Below, in pieces: positions 7,101 through 14,619 of a stretch of 64,000 nt of DNA (its first letter is position 1; the number at the start of each line of letters is the position of its first letter). Location: NCBI GenBank assembly GCA_023390335.1, contig JAEWCZ010000069.1, positions 1-64,000 on the forward strand. The letters are read 5' to 3'. The notes beneath the pieces are model-generated. The model saw only the letters and a list, made by a program, of their open reading frames with translations. It had not been told where the DNA came from and did not search any database. Origin of the DNA: Bacillota bacterium (GTDB taxonomy: Bacteria > Bacillota > Clostridia > Acetivibrionales > DSM-1351). The position numbers were made by a program, and so were the translations under genes.

Positions 7101-8459
7101 ATGATAAGATTTTATCCATCGTATGAACATATTATGAATCAATACAAATATATTGGTGGAAATCAAACAGGTATTTTGCATGGGGTTTTAGCACCTATGG
7201 TTCACATGCCGCCTGAGCCTTGTCTAAAATCTGTAACAGGACGTATGCCCAATTATCATAAAATTACTTTCAATGATCCAGAGAAACATGTTGAGTACCA
7301 TCTGAGTGGATATGGAATGTATCATGAGGAGGCATTGATTAAGTTAATTGGGGAAAGTGTAGAACGTTATTCGTCTGTAAGTACAGAAAAGATTTTAAGA
7401 GAGAAAGCAGTTTATTGTAGTTATAAAGAAATGAAAAAACAAGGAAAGGTAATGCCATTAGAATACCTTAATATTTTTTCCAGTGAGCAGCAAAAGGTCT
7501 TAGCCCAGATGATGCCGGCATATTCACCTGAGCATGCAACAGAAGACGATATCATCGGTTGGATTAAATGTGCGTCATTGGTTCATCCGGGTGAAGATGT
7601 ATGGGTACCCATGCAAATATTGTGTATCGGGTTTGTTAAGAACTTTGAGAAAGGTGAAAAATTCTTTACACCTTCCTTTTCAACGGGAACTGCATCCCAT
7701 CGTTCATTAAAAAAAGCTCTATTAAATGCATTAGTAGAATATATTCAAATAGATTCTTTTGTCCTTTCATGGTACACAAAGCAAAAATCAAAAAGAGTTA
7801 TAATAGATGATCCGGATGTTTTAAAATGTCTTGAAGCTTGTGGACTTGGAAAGGATTCTCCTTATGAAGTGATTCCATTACTCGTAACTATGCCAGATAT
7901 GGACTTGCCGGTTTATCTTAATATACTTAAGAGAAAAGATAAAAAGCTTCCATATTTAATTGTGGGTACCCAAGGAGATTTGAATGCAAAAAATGGTGTT
8001 TTAAGAGGCTCAATGGAGGCGACAGCCATCATATTCATGCATATGTTTAATGCACTGTTTGATCCTGAAAAAATAGAATTTTCTAATACCATGTCTGCAT
8101 TTGCAGATTTGGATACAAATGTTTTATACTATGGGGTTCCCGACAAAGCAAAAGAAATTGATGCTTTATTGGAACAGCTCACAGGAGAGACAATAAAATT
8201 GTCGGAAATCGAATCTCGTTGGGAAAACGATGTTGATGCTCAAATTTCACATTTGTTAAGTGAAGTGTCAAAAGTTAGTGAATATGCAGTCTATGTAGAT
8301 ATTACACCGCCTGAAGTAATAGATAAAGGGTGGAGTGTTGTAAGAACATTGATACCTGAACTTTGTGGTATGTGTTTACCTGGTTTTCCTTTTAAGAATC
8401 ATCCTAGAATGAAGAAATTTGGTGGTGTAACAAATGAATATCCACATCCTTTGCCATAG
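7101..8459 (+). CDS. sagD: SagD-like YcaO cyclodehydratase
   Basis: A 452-aa YcaO protein. IGESVERYSS (near residue 92) and ASHRSLKKALLNALVEY (near 200) match the ATP/Mg-binding signatures. The protein ends in PHPLP (448-452), the PxPxP tail that azoline-forming YcaO enzymes need for catalysis. It phosphorylates the peptide backbone amide oxygen so that Cys, Ser or Thr side chains cyclise to azolines. ATG 7101 follows TGGAGTGG. The 3' end overlaps the next gene by 26 bp. Confidence 0.93.
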   Translation: MIRFYPSYEHIMNQYKYIGGNQTGILHGVLAPMVHMPPEPCLKSVTGRMPNYHKITFNDPEKHVEYHLSGYGMYHEEALIKLIGESVERYSSVSTEKILREKAVYCSYKEMKKQGKVMPLEYLNIFSSEQQKVLAQMMPAYSPEHATEDDIIGWIKCASLVHPGEDVWVPMQILCIGFVKNFEKGEKFFTPSFSTGTASHRSLKKALLNALVEYIQIDSFVLSWYTKQKSKRVIIDDPDVLKCLEACGLGKDSPYEVIPLLVTMPDMDLPVYLNILKRKDKKLPYLIVGTQGDLNAKNGVLRGSMEATAIIFMHMFNALFDPEKIEFSNTMSAFADLDTNVLYYGVPDKAKEIDALLEQLTGETIKLSEIESRWENDVDAQISHLLSEVSKVSEYAVYVDITPPEVIDKGWSVVRTLIPELCGMCLPGFPFKNHPRMKKFGGVTNEYPHPLP

Positions 8460-9096
8460 CCTTTTAGTACTATTAGCAACGGTGTACCCGGTCTCGATTC
8501 CGCAAATTGCTCTCAACTTTACCAGAGGGTACCCAAGAAAAAATCAACAAGTTTCATATTTAATGAATTGTGTAATCGTAAGTTCTGCTTTGTTCCTACT
8601 AAGCTGGCTTTTAATACCCATGCGCGGTAAGATTGTTATTACGTCCGAAATTATATGGTATTTAATAGCGATTGTTTCCGCGCCTGCGTTAATTGCTATA
8701 GAATTAGCTGTTGGCGGAATAATGCTTAGGTTATCAAAAATAAAGGTCAAAGGGATTTCGATAAATGCAAATTGGTCAAGAATTTCTGTAGTCGGATGCA
8801 TTTTAACTGTCCTCCTTGCAATCATTGAAGAACTTATATATAGACAACTGTGGAGTACTGTAATTATAGACAATTTAAACTGGGGTACCGGTGTATTTGT
8901 ATTTATAAGCTCCGTTGTGTATGGTTTAAACCATCTATATTATGGATTTACGACATTTTTACAAAAAACTATCAGTGGGATTATCTTTGCAGTGATATTT
9001 TTGCTTAGTGGAGGATGTATCCTTGTTCCGCTTATTGCACATTCATTACAGAATATAATTATTCTAATCATGGGGAGATGCAAGAAAAATGGATAA
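8434..9096 (+). CDS. CPBP (CAAX/Abi) family membrane protease, SagE-like
   Basis: A 220-aa protein with about six hydrophobic segments. It has the CPBP motifs EELIYRQ (motif 1), GLNHLYYG (motif 2 with His) and a late HSLQN. SagE proteins of this family act as leader peptidase or self-immunity protein in streptolysin S clusters. It starts inside the end of the YcaO gene and overlaps the next gene by 8 bp, indicating one tightly coupled transcript. Confidence 0.85.
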   Translation: MNIHILCHSLLVLLATVYPVSIPQIALNFTRGYPRKNQQVSYLMNCVIVSSALFLLSWLLIPMRGKIVITSEIIWYLIAIVSAPALIAIELAVGGIMLRLSKIKVKGISINANWSRISVVGCILTVLLAIIEELIYRQLWSTVIIDNLNWGTGVFVFISSVVYGLNHLYYGFTTFLQKTISGIIFAVIFLLSGGCILVPLIAHSLQNIIILIMGRCKKNG

Positions 9097-9820
9097 TTCT
9101 TTAATTGTTGCTGTTGTTGGTTACTGTTGTATGTTTGTATGGCTTTTTATATTTAAGCAGTCTTATAAAAATACATATATAAAGAATAGGATATCCCTTT
9201 TTATGTCGTCTTTGTTTGGAATACCGGCATCCTACTCTTATTCGGTTTTTGCATCTTTTTTATATTGTGCTTTGCCTACAATAAGTTGTATTGTTGTGGC
9301 AAGAACGGCAAAAATCCATATTTTTAACTTATTTCCCTTGGTGATGAGTCTTAAGCTTTTTGCAACGATAATCCTTGGAGTTGTGGCTGCTATGTCATTA
9401 GTATCTGTATTCATTATTGTTAGCTTGAAGTTAGCACCGAGAATGGATATTGCGAGTGAGATATCCAGAATTAAATGGATAGAAGGTATTTTTCAAATAC
9501 CAAAAAAGATAGCATGGTTACTACCGATTTTAAGTGCAAGCTTTGAAGAAGTATTTTTTAGAGGTGTATTTCTTCAGGGTTTGGTTTCAAATGGTATGAA
9601 TACTGTTATAGCAGTTATTCTGGTTACTGTGGCTTTTGTATTAAATCAGGTTTTATTGACAGATACAAAGGTACAGGGATTGGTGCTTGGTTTTTCTAGT
9701 GTTTCTATTTCTATAGTAGGAAGTATTATGTTTTTGGCAAGCGGTAGCATTATTCCGTCTATGATTATGCATGCTTCCTTTGCAGGGTTTTATGCAAACG
9801 GCAATGATTATAAGTCATAG
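9089..9820 (+). CDS. Second CPBP family membrane protein
   Basis: A 243-aa polytopic protein with EEVFFRG (motif 1) and a C-terminal MHASFAGFY. Where the first copy has GLNHLYYG, this one reads FVLNQVLL, so the motif-2 His appears to be missing. It may be a catalytically weaker paralogue, for example an immunity protein while the first copy cleaves the leader. The division of labour is inferred. A 191-bp gap follows; it contains a TATAAT near 9871 but no convincing -35. Confidence 0.75.
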   Translation: MDNSLIVAVVGYCCMFVWLFIFKQSYKNTYIKNRISLFMSSLFGIPASYSYSVFASFLYCALPTISCIVVARTAKIHIFNLFPLVMSLKLFATIILGVVAAMSLVSVFIIVSLKLAPRMDIASEISRIKWIEGIFQIPKKIAWLLPILSASFEEVFFRGVFLQGLVSNGMNTVIAVILVTVAFVLNQVLLTDTKVQGLVLGFSSVSISIVGSIMFLASGSIIPSMIMHASFAGFYANGNDYKS

Positions 9821-10011
9821 GTTTAAAACGAGTATTTTTACATTTCATAACACGGGATTAGAAAACTATGATATAATTGTTGTAACTTTGGAATATTATG
9901 GTAAAGTATGAGCATCTTACCATTAAACTTTTGATACATATAGCAAATGCCTGCACTGGGTGTATTTCATGAAACTTTGAACATTAATTAGTAAAGGAGC
10001 GTATTGCTATA

Positions 10012-10929
10012 ATGATTACGGTTGATTCACTTAGTATTAAGTATAAAGACTTCTGTGCCGTTGATAATATTTCCTTCTCAGTAAATAAGTGTGAGATATT
10101 TGGTATTATTGGATCTAATGGAGCGGGAAAAACATCCACAGTTGAGTGTATTGAAGGCCTTCGTAAGCCAACAAGTGGCAGAATTAGTGTTATGGGATTT
10201 GATCCTTGGAAAGATAGAAAAAAACTACAAGAAATAATGGGAGTTCAATTACAGGATACTTCTTATCAGGAGCGGGCAAAAGTATATGAGATTTGTGAAT
10301 TGTTTTCTTCTTTTTACAATAATCCTATGCCCTATAATGAATTACTTGGTGCAATGGGGTTAGAAGAAAAAAGGAAGTCATATATTTCCAAACTGTCTGG
10401 TGGACAAAAGCAAAAATTGGCTATAGTATTATCGTTAATTTCAAATCCTAAATTGGTTTTCTTGGATGAGCTTACAACAGGGTTGGATCCAAAAGCTCGC
10501 AGACAGATGTGGGATATGATTTTAAAGCTGCGTGAAAATGGGCTAACGATTGTAATTGTCTCACATTTTATGGATGAAGTGGAAACCCTTTGTGACAGAA
10601 TTGCTATAATGAGTAAGGGACACATAGAAAACATAGGGACAATTGGCAGTATTATTAGCGAATACGATTTAAAACAAAAAATATCTTTCAAAGCTGCCAA
10701 TCTTGATGTTGAAAGCTTGAAAAAGCTAGGGTTTGAAGTGACCGTACAAAAGGAAAATGACGTTATTACTCTGCTTGGTAAAGCTGACGATTATGTAAAT
10801 CGTGTGCTAGCATATTTAACTGAGAATAATATAGCATATAAGGACTTAAATGTTAAAAACCCAGATTTAGAAGATGTTTTTCTAGATATGGTTGGATATA
10901 TGCCGGAAGATGAAGTTACTCATGATTAG
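10012..10929 (+). CDS. ABC transporter ATP-binding protein, SagG-like
   Basis: A 305-aa ATPase: Walker A GSNGAGKTS, signature LSGGQKQK, Walker B LVFLDELTTGLDP, and H-loop IVSHFMDE. The C-terminal 80 residues (LEDVFLDMV) resemble drug- and bacteriocin-export ATPases of the DrrA/CcmA type. With the following permease it would export the mature peptide and protect the producer. The ATG lies 12 bases after AAAGGAG. Confidence 0.88.
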   Translation: MITVDSLSIKYKDFCAVDNISFSVNKCEIFGIIGSNGAGKTSTVECIEGLRKPTSGRISVMGFDPWKDRKKLQEIMGVQLQDTSYQERAKVYEICELFSSFYNNPMPYNELLGAMGLEEKRKSYISKLSGGQKQKLAIVLSLISNPKLVFLDELTTGLDPKARRQMWDMILKLRENGLTIVIVSHFMDEVETLCDRIAIMSKGHIENIGTIGSIISEYDLKQKISFKAANLDVESLKKLGFEVTVQKENDVITLLGKADDYVNRVLAYLTENNIAYKDLNVKNPDLEDVFLDMVGYMPEDEVTHD

Positions 10930-10995
10930 AAGTAAAAGATATACCATTTTTCATGACTAATTGAACCACAATTGGGTGGCGAAGTGGAGGTTACA

Positions 10996-11745
10996 ATGAA
11001 ATCGAAAATAATGTTAAGGCTAACAATATTTGAATTTAAATTGTTTTTACGTAATTTTATCAATATATTTTTCCTGTTAGTATTCCCTACCCTAATGATT
11101 TTACTTTTTGGAGGGATATATGGGAATACTCCTAATGAATTATATGGTGGGGCAGGAGTGGTAGATGTATCGGTACCGGCATATGCAGGAATGATAATTT
11201 CGGTAACAGGACTTATGAGCTTGCCTCTTACTATATGTGAATACAGGGAGAAAAAAGTACTCAAAAGATATATGGCCACACCCATAAAACCAGTGTATGT
11301 AATTGTTTCGCAAATATGTGTCAACACCTTAATGACAATTACTGGAATGGCTATGTTGATTGTGGTTGCAAAGCTTGTATTTAATCTTAATTTCACGGGA
11401 AATGTCCTTGAAGTTGTACTTGTCTTTCTTTTATCGATTTTTAGTATTTTTTCCATAGGATTTCTCATTGCCAGTATTGCACCAAACATGAAGGCTGCCG
11501 GTGCAATTGCAAATCTAATTTATTTCCCAATGCTTTTTTTGACAGGGGCGACTGTTCCTATTGAGATTATGCCCAGTTTTATGCAACGCATATCAAAAAT
11601 TTTACCTGTAACCCATGTAGTTGAGGCAATGAAACATGTATGGTTAGGGGATGGCATTTCTACATGCTGGCAGAGTATTTTAGTGCTTGTTGGCGTAATG
11701 GTAGTGTGCTTTGCTTTTTCAATAAAATTTTTCAGGTGGGAGTAA
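10996..11745 (+). CDS. ABC-2 type permease, SagH/SagI-like
   Basis: A 249-aa permease with six hydrophobic segments and the ABC-2 pattern (NFINIFFLLVFPTLMILLFGG early, ANLIYFPMLFLTGATVP late). The start is ATG 10996 after GTGGAGG; an upstream in-frame start at 10972 has no ribosome-binding site. The streptolysin cluster has two permeases (SagH, SagI); only one is present here, so it probably forms a homodimer with two copies of the ATPase. Confidence 0.85.
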   Translation: MKSKIMLRLTIFEFKLFLRNFINIFFLLVFPTLMILLFGGIYGNTPNELYGGAGVVDVSVPAYAGMIISVTGLMSLPLTICEYREKKVLKRYMATPIKPVYVIVSQICVNTLMTITGMAMLIVVAKLVFNLNFTGNVLEVVLVFLLSIFSIFSIGFLIASIAPNMKAAGAIANLIYFPMLFLTGATVPIEIMPSFMQRISKILPVTHVVEAMKHVWLGDGISTCWQSILVLVGVMVVCFAFSIKFFRWE

Positions 11746-11747
11746 GA

Positions 11748-11987
11748 GTGGATACGTTTGTTTTGAATTTTATAGAGAAGAATAACTTGGTTAAAATTAA
11801 TTCAAAAGATGAAAGTTTATTTTTACAGGGTAAAATACAACAAAGTTTCTTTATGTATTTAATAATTGAAATTGAGGATAAGTATGGTATTTTTTTTGAA
11901 GATGAAGAATTGGTAATTGAGAATTTTGATACAATACAGCTAATTGAGTCAATGGTCAGTTGTAAACTCGAAAAATTTATAGAGTAG
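11748..11987 (+). CDS. Acyl-carrier-protein-like small protein lacking the usual DSL serine
   Basis: A 79-aa acidic protein starting at GTG 11748, just after the permease stop, with GGGAG five bases upstream. Its second half, EIEDKYGIFFEDEELV then ENFDTI, is the helix-III region of acyl carrier proteins. The phosphopantetheine site (DSL) should stand about eight residues before that; here the residues read KIQQSFF, with a Ser one place off and no Asp. It is either a degenerate carrier or a protein-binding relative. It is the last gene of the peptide operon. Confidence 0.65.
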   Translation: MDTFVLNFIEKNNLVKINSKDESLFLQGKIQQSFFMYLIIEIEDKYGIFFEDEELVIENFDTIQLIESMVSCKLEKFIE

Positions 11988-12051
11988 TGTAAAGTAGCCC
12001 AAAGATACCTTAAATGGAATTGCAACACTACCTAAACCCTAGATGGAAAAG

Positions 12052-12107
12052 AAATGTTTCTGTAGTGTTAGGATAGCAAATGCTATTCTCACACTACAGA
12101 AACATTT
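12052..12107. terminator. Bidirectional hairpin between convergent operons
   Basis: AAATGTTTCTGTAGTGT at 12052-12068 pairs perfectly with 12091-12107. After one mismatch a further nine pairs close around a tiny loop. It separates the peptide operon (+) from the importer operon (-), whose last gene ends at 12116. Confidence 0.85.
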
Positions 12108-12115
12108 TATAGGTG

Positions 12116-12886
12116 TTAAATATAGTATTCTGTCTTGTCAGGGTTTTTCATATTAAATTCAGAGAATACCCTATCCCGTATTTTCAGAAAATCATGACTT
12201 GTTCGGTCACGTTTTCTTGCTAATGGAACACTGATAATTGATTTAATTTTACCGGGATTAGGCGTCATGATAACAATCCTATCTGCAAGGAAAACTGCTT
12301 CTTCAATATCATGGGTAACAAAAATAATAGTCTTTTTTTGCTGTTCCCAAATATTTGAGATTTCATCCTGCATTTTAAGTCTTGTTAAAGCATCCAAGGC
12401 ACCAAACGGCTCATCCATGAAAATAATTTCAGGATCAACAGCCAGAGCTCGGGCTATAGCAACACGCTGCTGCATACCACCTGACAACTGAGAGGGGTGA
12501 CTTTTGCTGAATTTCGAAAGTCCCACTAAACCAATGTATTTACTGGCGATATCATGCCTTTCCTTTTTGGAGAGTTTCTTACTTTCCAAACCTAATTCAA
12601 CATTTTTTTGGACTGTACGCCAAGGCAGAAGGCCATAGTTCTGAAAAATGGTTACATTGCTGATGGAAGGCTCCAGAACCTGTTTGCCGTTGATTTCAAT
12701 ACTTCCGCTGTTAATCTTTTCAAAGCCTGCAACGGAATTTAGAAGTGTGGTCTTACCGCAGCCGCTCGGGCCAAGCAGGCACAAAAACTCACCTTTTTCA
12801 ATTTGTAGGGATACATGATCCAAGGCTTTGAAAGTCGAATTGTTTTGTATATATTCTTTTAAAACACCCTGTATATTAATGAACAT
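12116..12886 (-). CDS. Nitrate/sulfonate/taurine-type ABC importer ATPase (SsuB/TauB-like)
   Basis: A 256-aa ATPase: Walker A GPSGCGKTT, signature LSGGMQQR, Walker B IIFMDEPFGALD, H-loop FVTHDIEEA. The DALTRLKMQDE run after Walker B is typical of SsuB/TauB importers. The start at 12886 is set by TTGGAGGTAACA; the longer frame has no site. Overlaps the permease gene by 11 bp. Confidence 0.88.
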   Translation of the reverse strand: MFINIQGVLKEYIQNNSTFKALDHVSLQIEKGEFLCLLGPSGCGKTTLLNSVAGFEKINSGSIEINGKQVLEPSISNVTIFQNYGLLPWRTVQKNVELGLESKKLSKKERHDIASKYIGLVGLSKFSKSHPSQLSGGMQQRVAIARALAVDPEIIFMDEPFGALDALTRLKMQDEISNIWEQQKKTIIFVTHDIEEAVFLADRIVIMTPNPGKIKSIISVPLARKRDRTSHDFLKIRDRVFSEFNMKNPDKTEYYI

Positions 12887-13643
12887 TGTTACCTCCAATA
12901 GCTCCCCATCTTCTCAAGAGTTGTTTCTCCCCAAAACCAATCAAACTGTCAAGGATAAGTCCTATAAGTCCTATGGACAATATTCCAGCAAGTAATAAAT
13001 CTGCTCTGAGGTTGTTTCTTGCATCAATAATCATAAACCCCAATCCTGTCTGAGCTCCAACCATTTCACCCGCTACCAGAAACACCCACGCTGTTCCCAA
13101 GGCTATATGAAGTCCCGAAGCTATAGAAGGGAAAGCGGAAGGAAGAACAATTTTGGTAAGAAGCTGGGGCTGTTTTATGCCAAAGTTCTTTGCGACCTTT
13201 ATGTAGGTTTGTTCGACTTTTCCTACGGCGTTTACTGTAGTTAAAAGGATAGGGAAGAAGGCTGCAATAAAAATTATAACAATAGCAGGAAGGTCGCCAA
13301 TTCCAAATAGTAATACAATAAATGGAAACCATGCTATTGGTGATATAGGTCTTATCAATTGTACAACAGGATTTACAAAGCCCCATGCATTTCTGAACCA
13401 ACCCATAACCAGCCCCAGAGTAACCCCCGTAAGGGCAGCCAGAAGATATCCTACCAAAAATCTGTACATACTGGCTTTTACACCCATAAAAAGTAGTCCT
13501 TCTGAAATTAGCTCCCAAAACGCCTTTCCAACATCCAGAGGAGAGGGCAGAAGAGATTGATTCCAATACCCCAACGAAACGACACCTTGCCATAGAATTA
13601 ATAATAATGCGAATGATACTAGAATATGAATTAGTTTCTTCAT
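12876..13643 (-). CDS. Nitrate/sulfonate/taurine-type ABC importer permease (SsuC/TauC-like)
   Basis: A 255-aa BPD-type permease with six membrane segments. The EAA-loop region (VAKNFGIKQPQLLTKIVLPSAFP) contacts the ATPase. RPISPIAWFPFIVLLFGIG is characteristic of the SsuC family. It lies between the binding protein and the ATPase, 15 bp after the former. The substrate cannot be read from the sequence. Confidence 0.88.
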   Translation of the reverse strand: MKKLIHILVSFALLLILWQGVVSLGYWNQSLLPSPLDVGKAFWELISEGLLFMGVKASMYRFLVGYLLAALTGVTLGLVMGWFRNAWGFVNPVVQLIRPISPIAWFPFIVLLFGIGDLPAIVIIFIAAFFPILLTTVNAVGKVEQTYIKVAKNFGIKQPQLLTKIVLPSAFPSIASGLHIALGTAWVFLVAGEMVGAQTGLGFMIIDARNNLRADLLLAGILSIGLIGLILDSLIGFGEKQLLRRWGAIGGNNVH

Positions 13644-13658
13644 GAATTATTCTCCATT

Positions 13659-14597
13659 CTATTTGGCGTAAAGGCTTGAATCTACAAAGTCATCATAAGC
13701 CGGAGGATTTGATGAAATCCCGAATTCCTTGATTTTAGAAGTTAGACTGTCATAAGCTTCTTTTGTAATTTCAAGATCATTGTATGAAATCCATTTCATG
13801 GACAGGTCCAGAACCTTTTCGTCAAGTTTAAGATATTTCTTTGCAATAGTATTGGCCTCATTTTTGTGAGAGCCGATGTATTCGCCTGCTTCTCTATAAC
13901 CGGATACAACCTCTTTTGCTGCATTTTTGTTGCTGTTAATAAATTTGTCGGATAAAACAAGAGAGCAGCATATGGAATCCTTCCATAGTTCATTGGACTC
14001 AAAAAGTACATTTCCTGTGTTCAAAGCCACAGACTTTGCACCAAATGGTTCAGCAACACTATATCCGGCAATCTGGCCTTGAGCAAGAGCCGCTGGCATT
14101 TCTGGCGGAGGAAGCTCCACAATGTTTACATCTTTATAGGAAAGTCCTGCATTTTTAAGCATTTGTCCTAAAAGGATGTTATGTGAGGACTGTCTGTGAG
14201 GAATAGCAAATTTCTTTCCTTTTAATTCAGCCGTATTTTTAATGTTCTTTGATACAACCACAACATTACCATCCTTATGTCCAAGTGCTACTGCCTTAAC
14301 ACCGATACCCTGTTCCTTTGCCTTCATGGCAAGCTCAATAAGAACGGAAGCACCGTCAACATGACCTGTGTTTAAGGCATCCATCAATTCCGGCCATGAT
14401 CCGTACTTGACCAGTTCAATTTTATATTTTTGCCCTGACTTATCCTGCAATTCATTTTCCACAAACACAGGCAGAGCGTGTGTTAACGGAAGGTAAGCAA
14501 TCTTTACAGTTTTAACATCTGCAGATTTTCCACAGGCCACAGTACCTAAAATAACTCCAAAAATCAAAGCAGCTACGATAAACTTTTTTAAATTCAT
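13659..14597 (-). CDS. ABC substrate-binding lipoprotein (SsuA/TauA-like)
   Basis: A 312-aa protein with a lipoprotein signal ending near GTVAC, then VKIAYLPLTHALPVFV and HKDGNVVVVSKNI, as in the NMT1/SsuA binding-protein fold. The start at 14597 is six bases after GGAGGATGA's GGAGG; the ATG at 14603 would be too close. It follows the CO-dehydrogenase-like gene by 22 bp, so the transporter and enzyme are one operon. The ligand is unknown; the linkage suggests something used or made by that enzyme, such as a metal-binding or small organic ligand. Confidence 0.85.
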   Translation of the reverse strand: MNLKKFIVAALIFGVILGTVACGKSADVKTVKIAYLPLTHALPVFVENELQDKSGQKYKIELVKYGSWPELMDALNTGHVDGASVLIELAMKAKEQGIGVKAVALGHKDGNVVVVSKNIKNTAELKGKKFAIPHRQSSHNILLGQMLKNAGLSYKDVNIVELPPPEMPAALAQGQIAGYSVAEPFGAKSVALNTGNVLFESNELWKDSICCSLVLSDKFINSNKNAAKEVVSGYREAGEYIGSHKNEANTIAKKYLKLDEKVLDLSMKWISYNDLEITKEAYDSLTSKIKEFGISSNPPAYDDFVDSSLYAK

Positions 14598-14619
14598 AGT
14601 CATCCTCCATAAAATCCTT

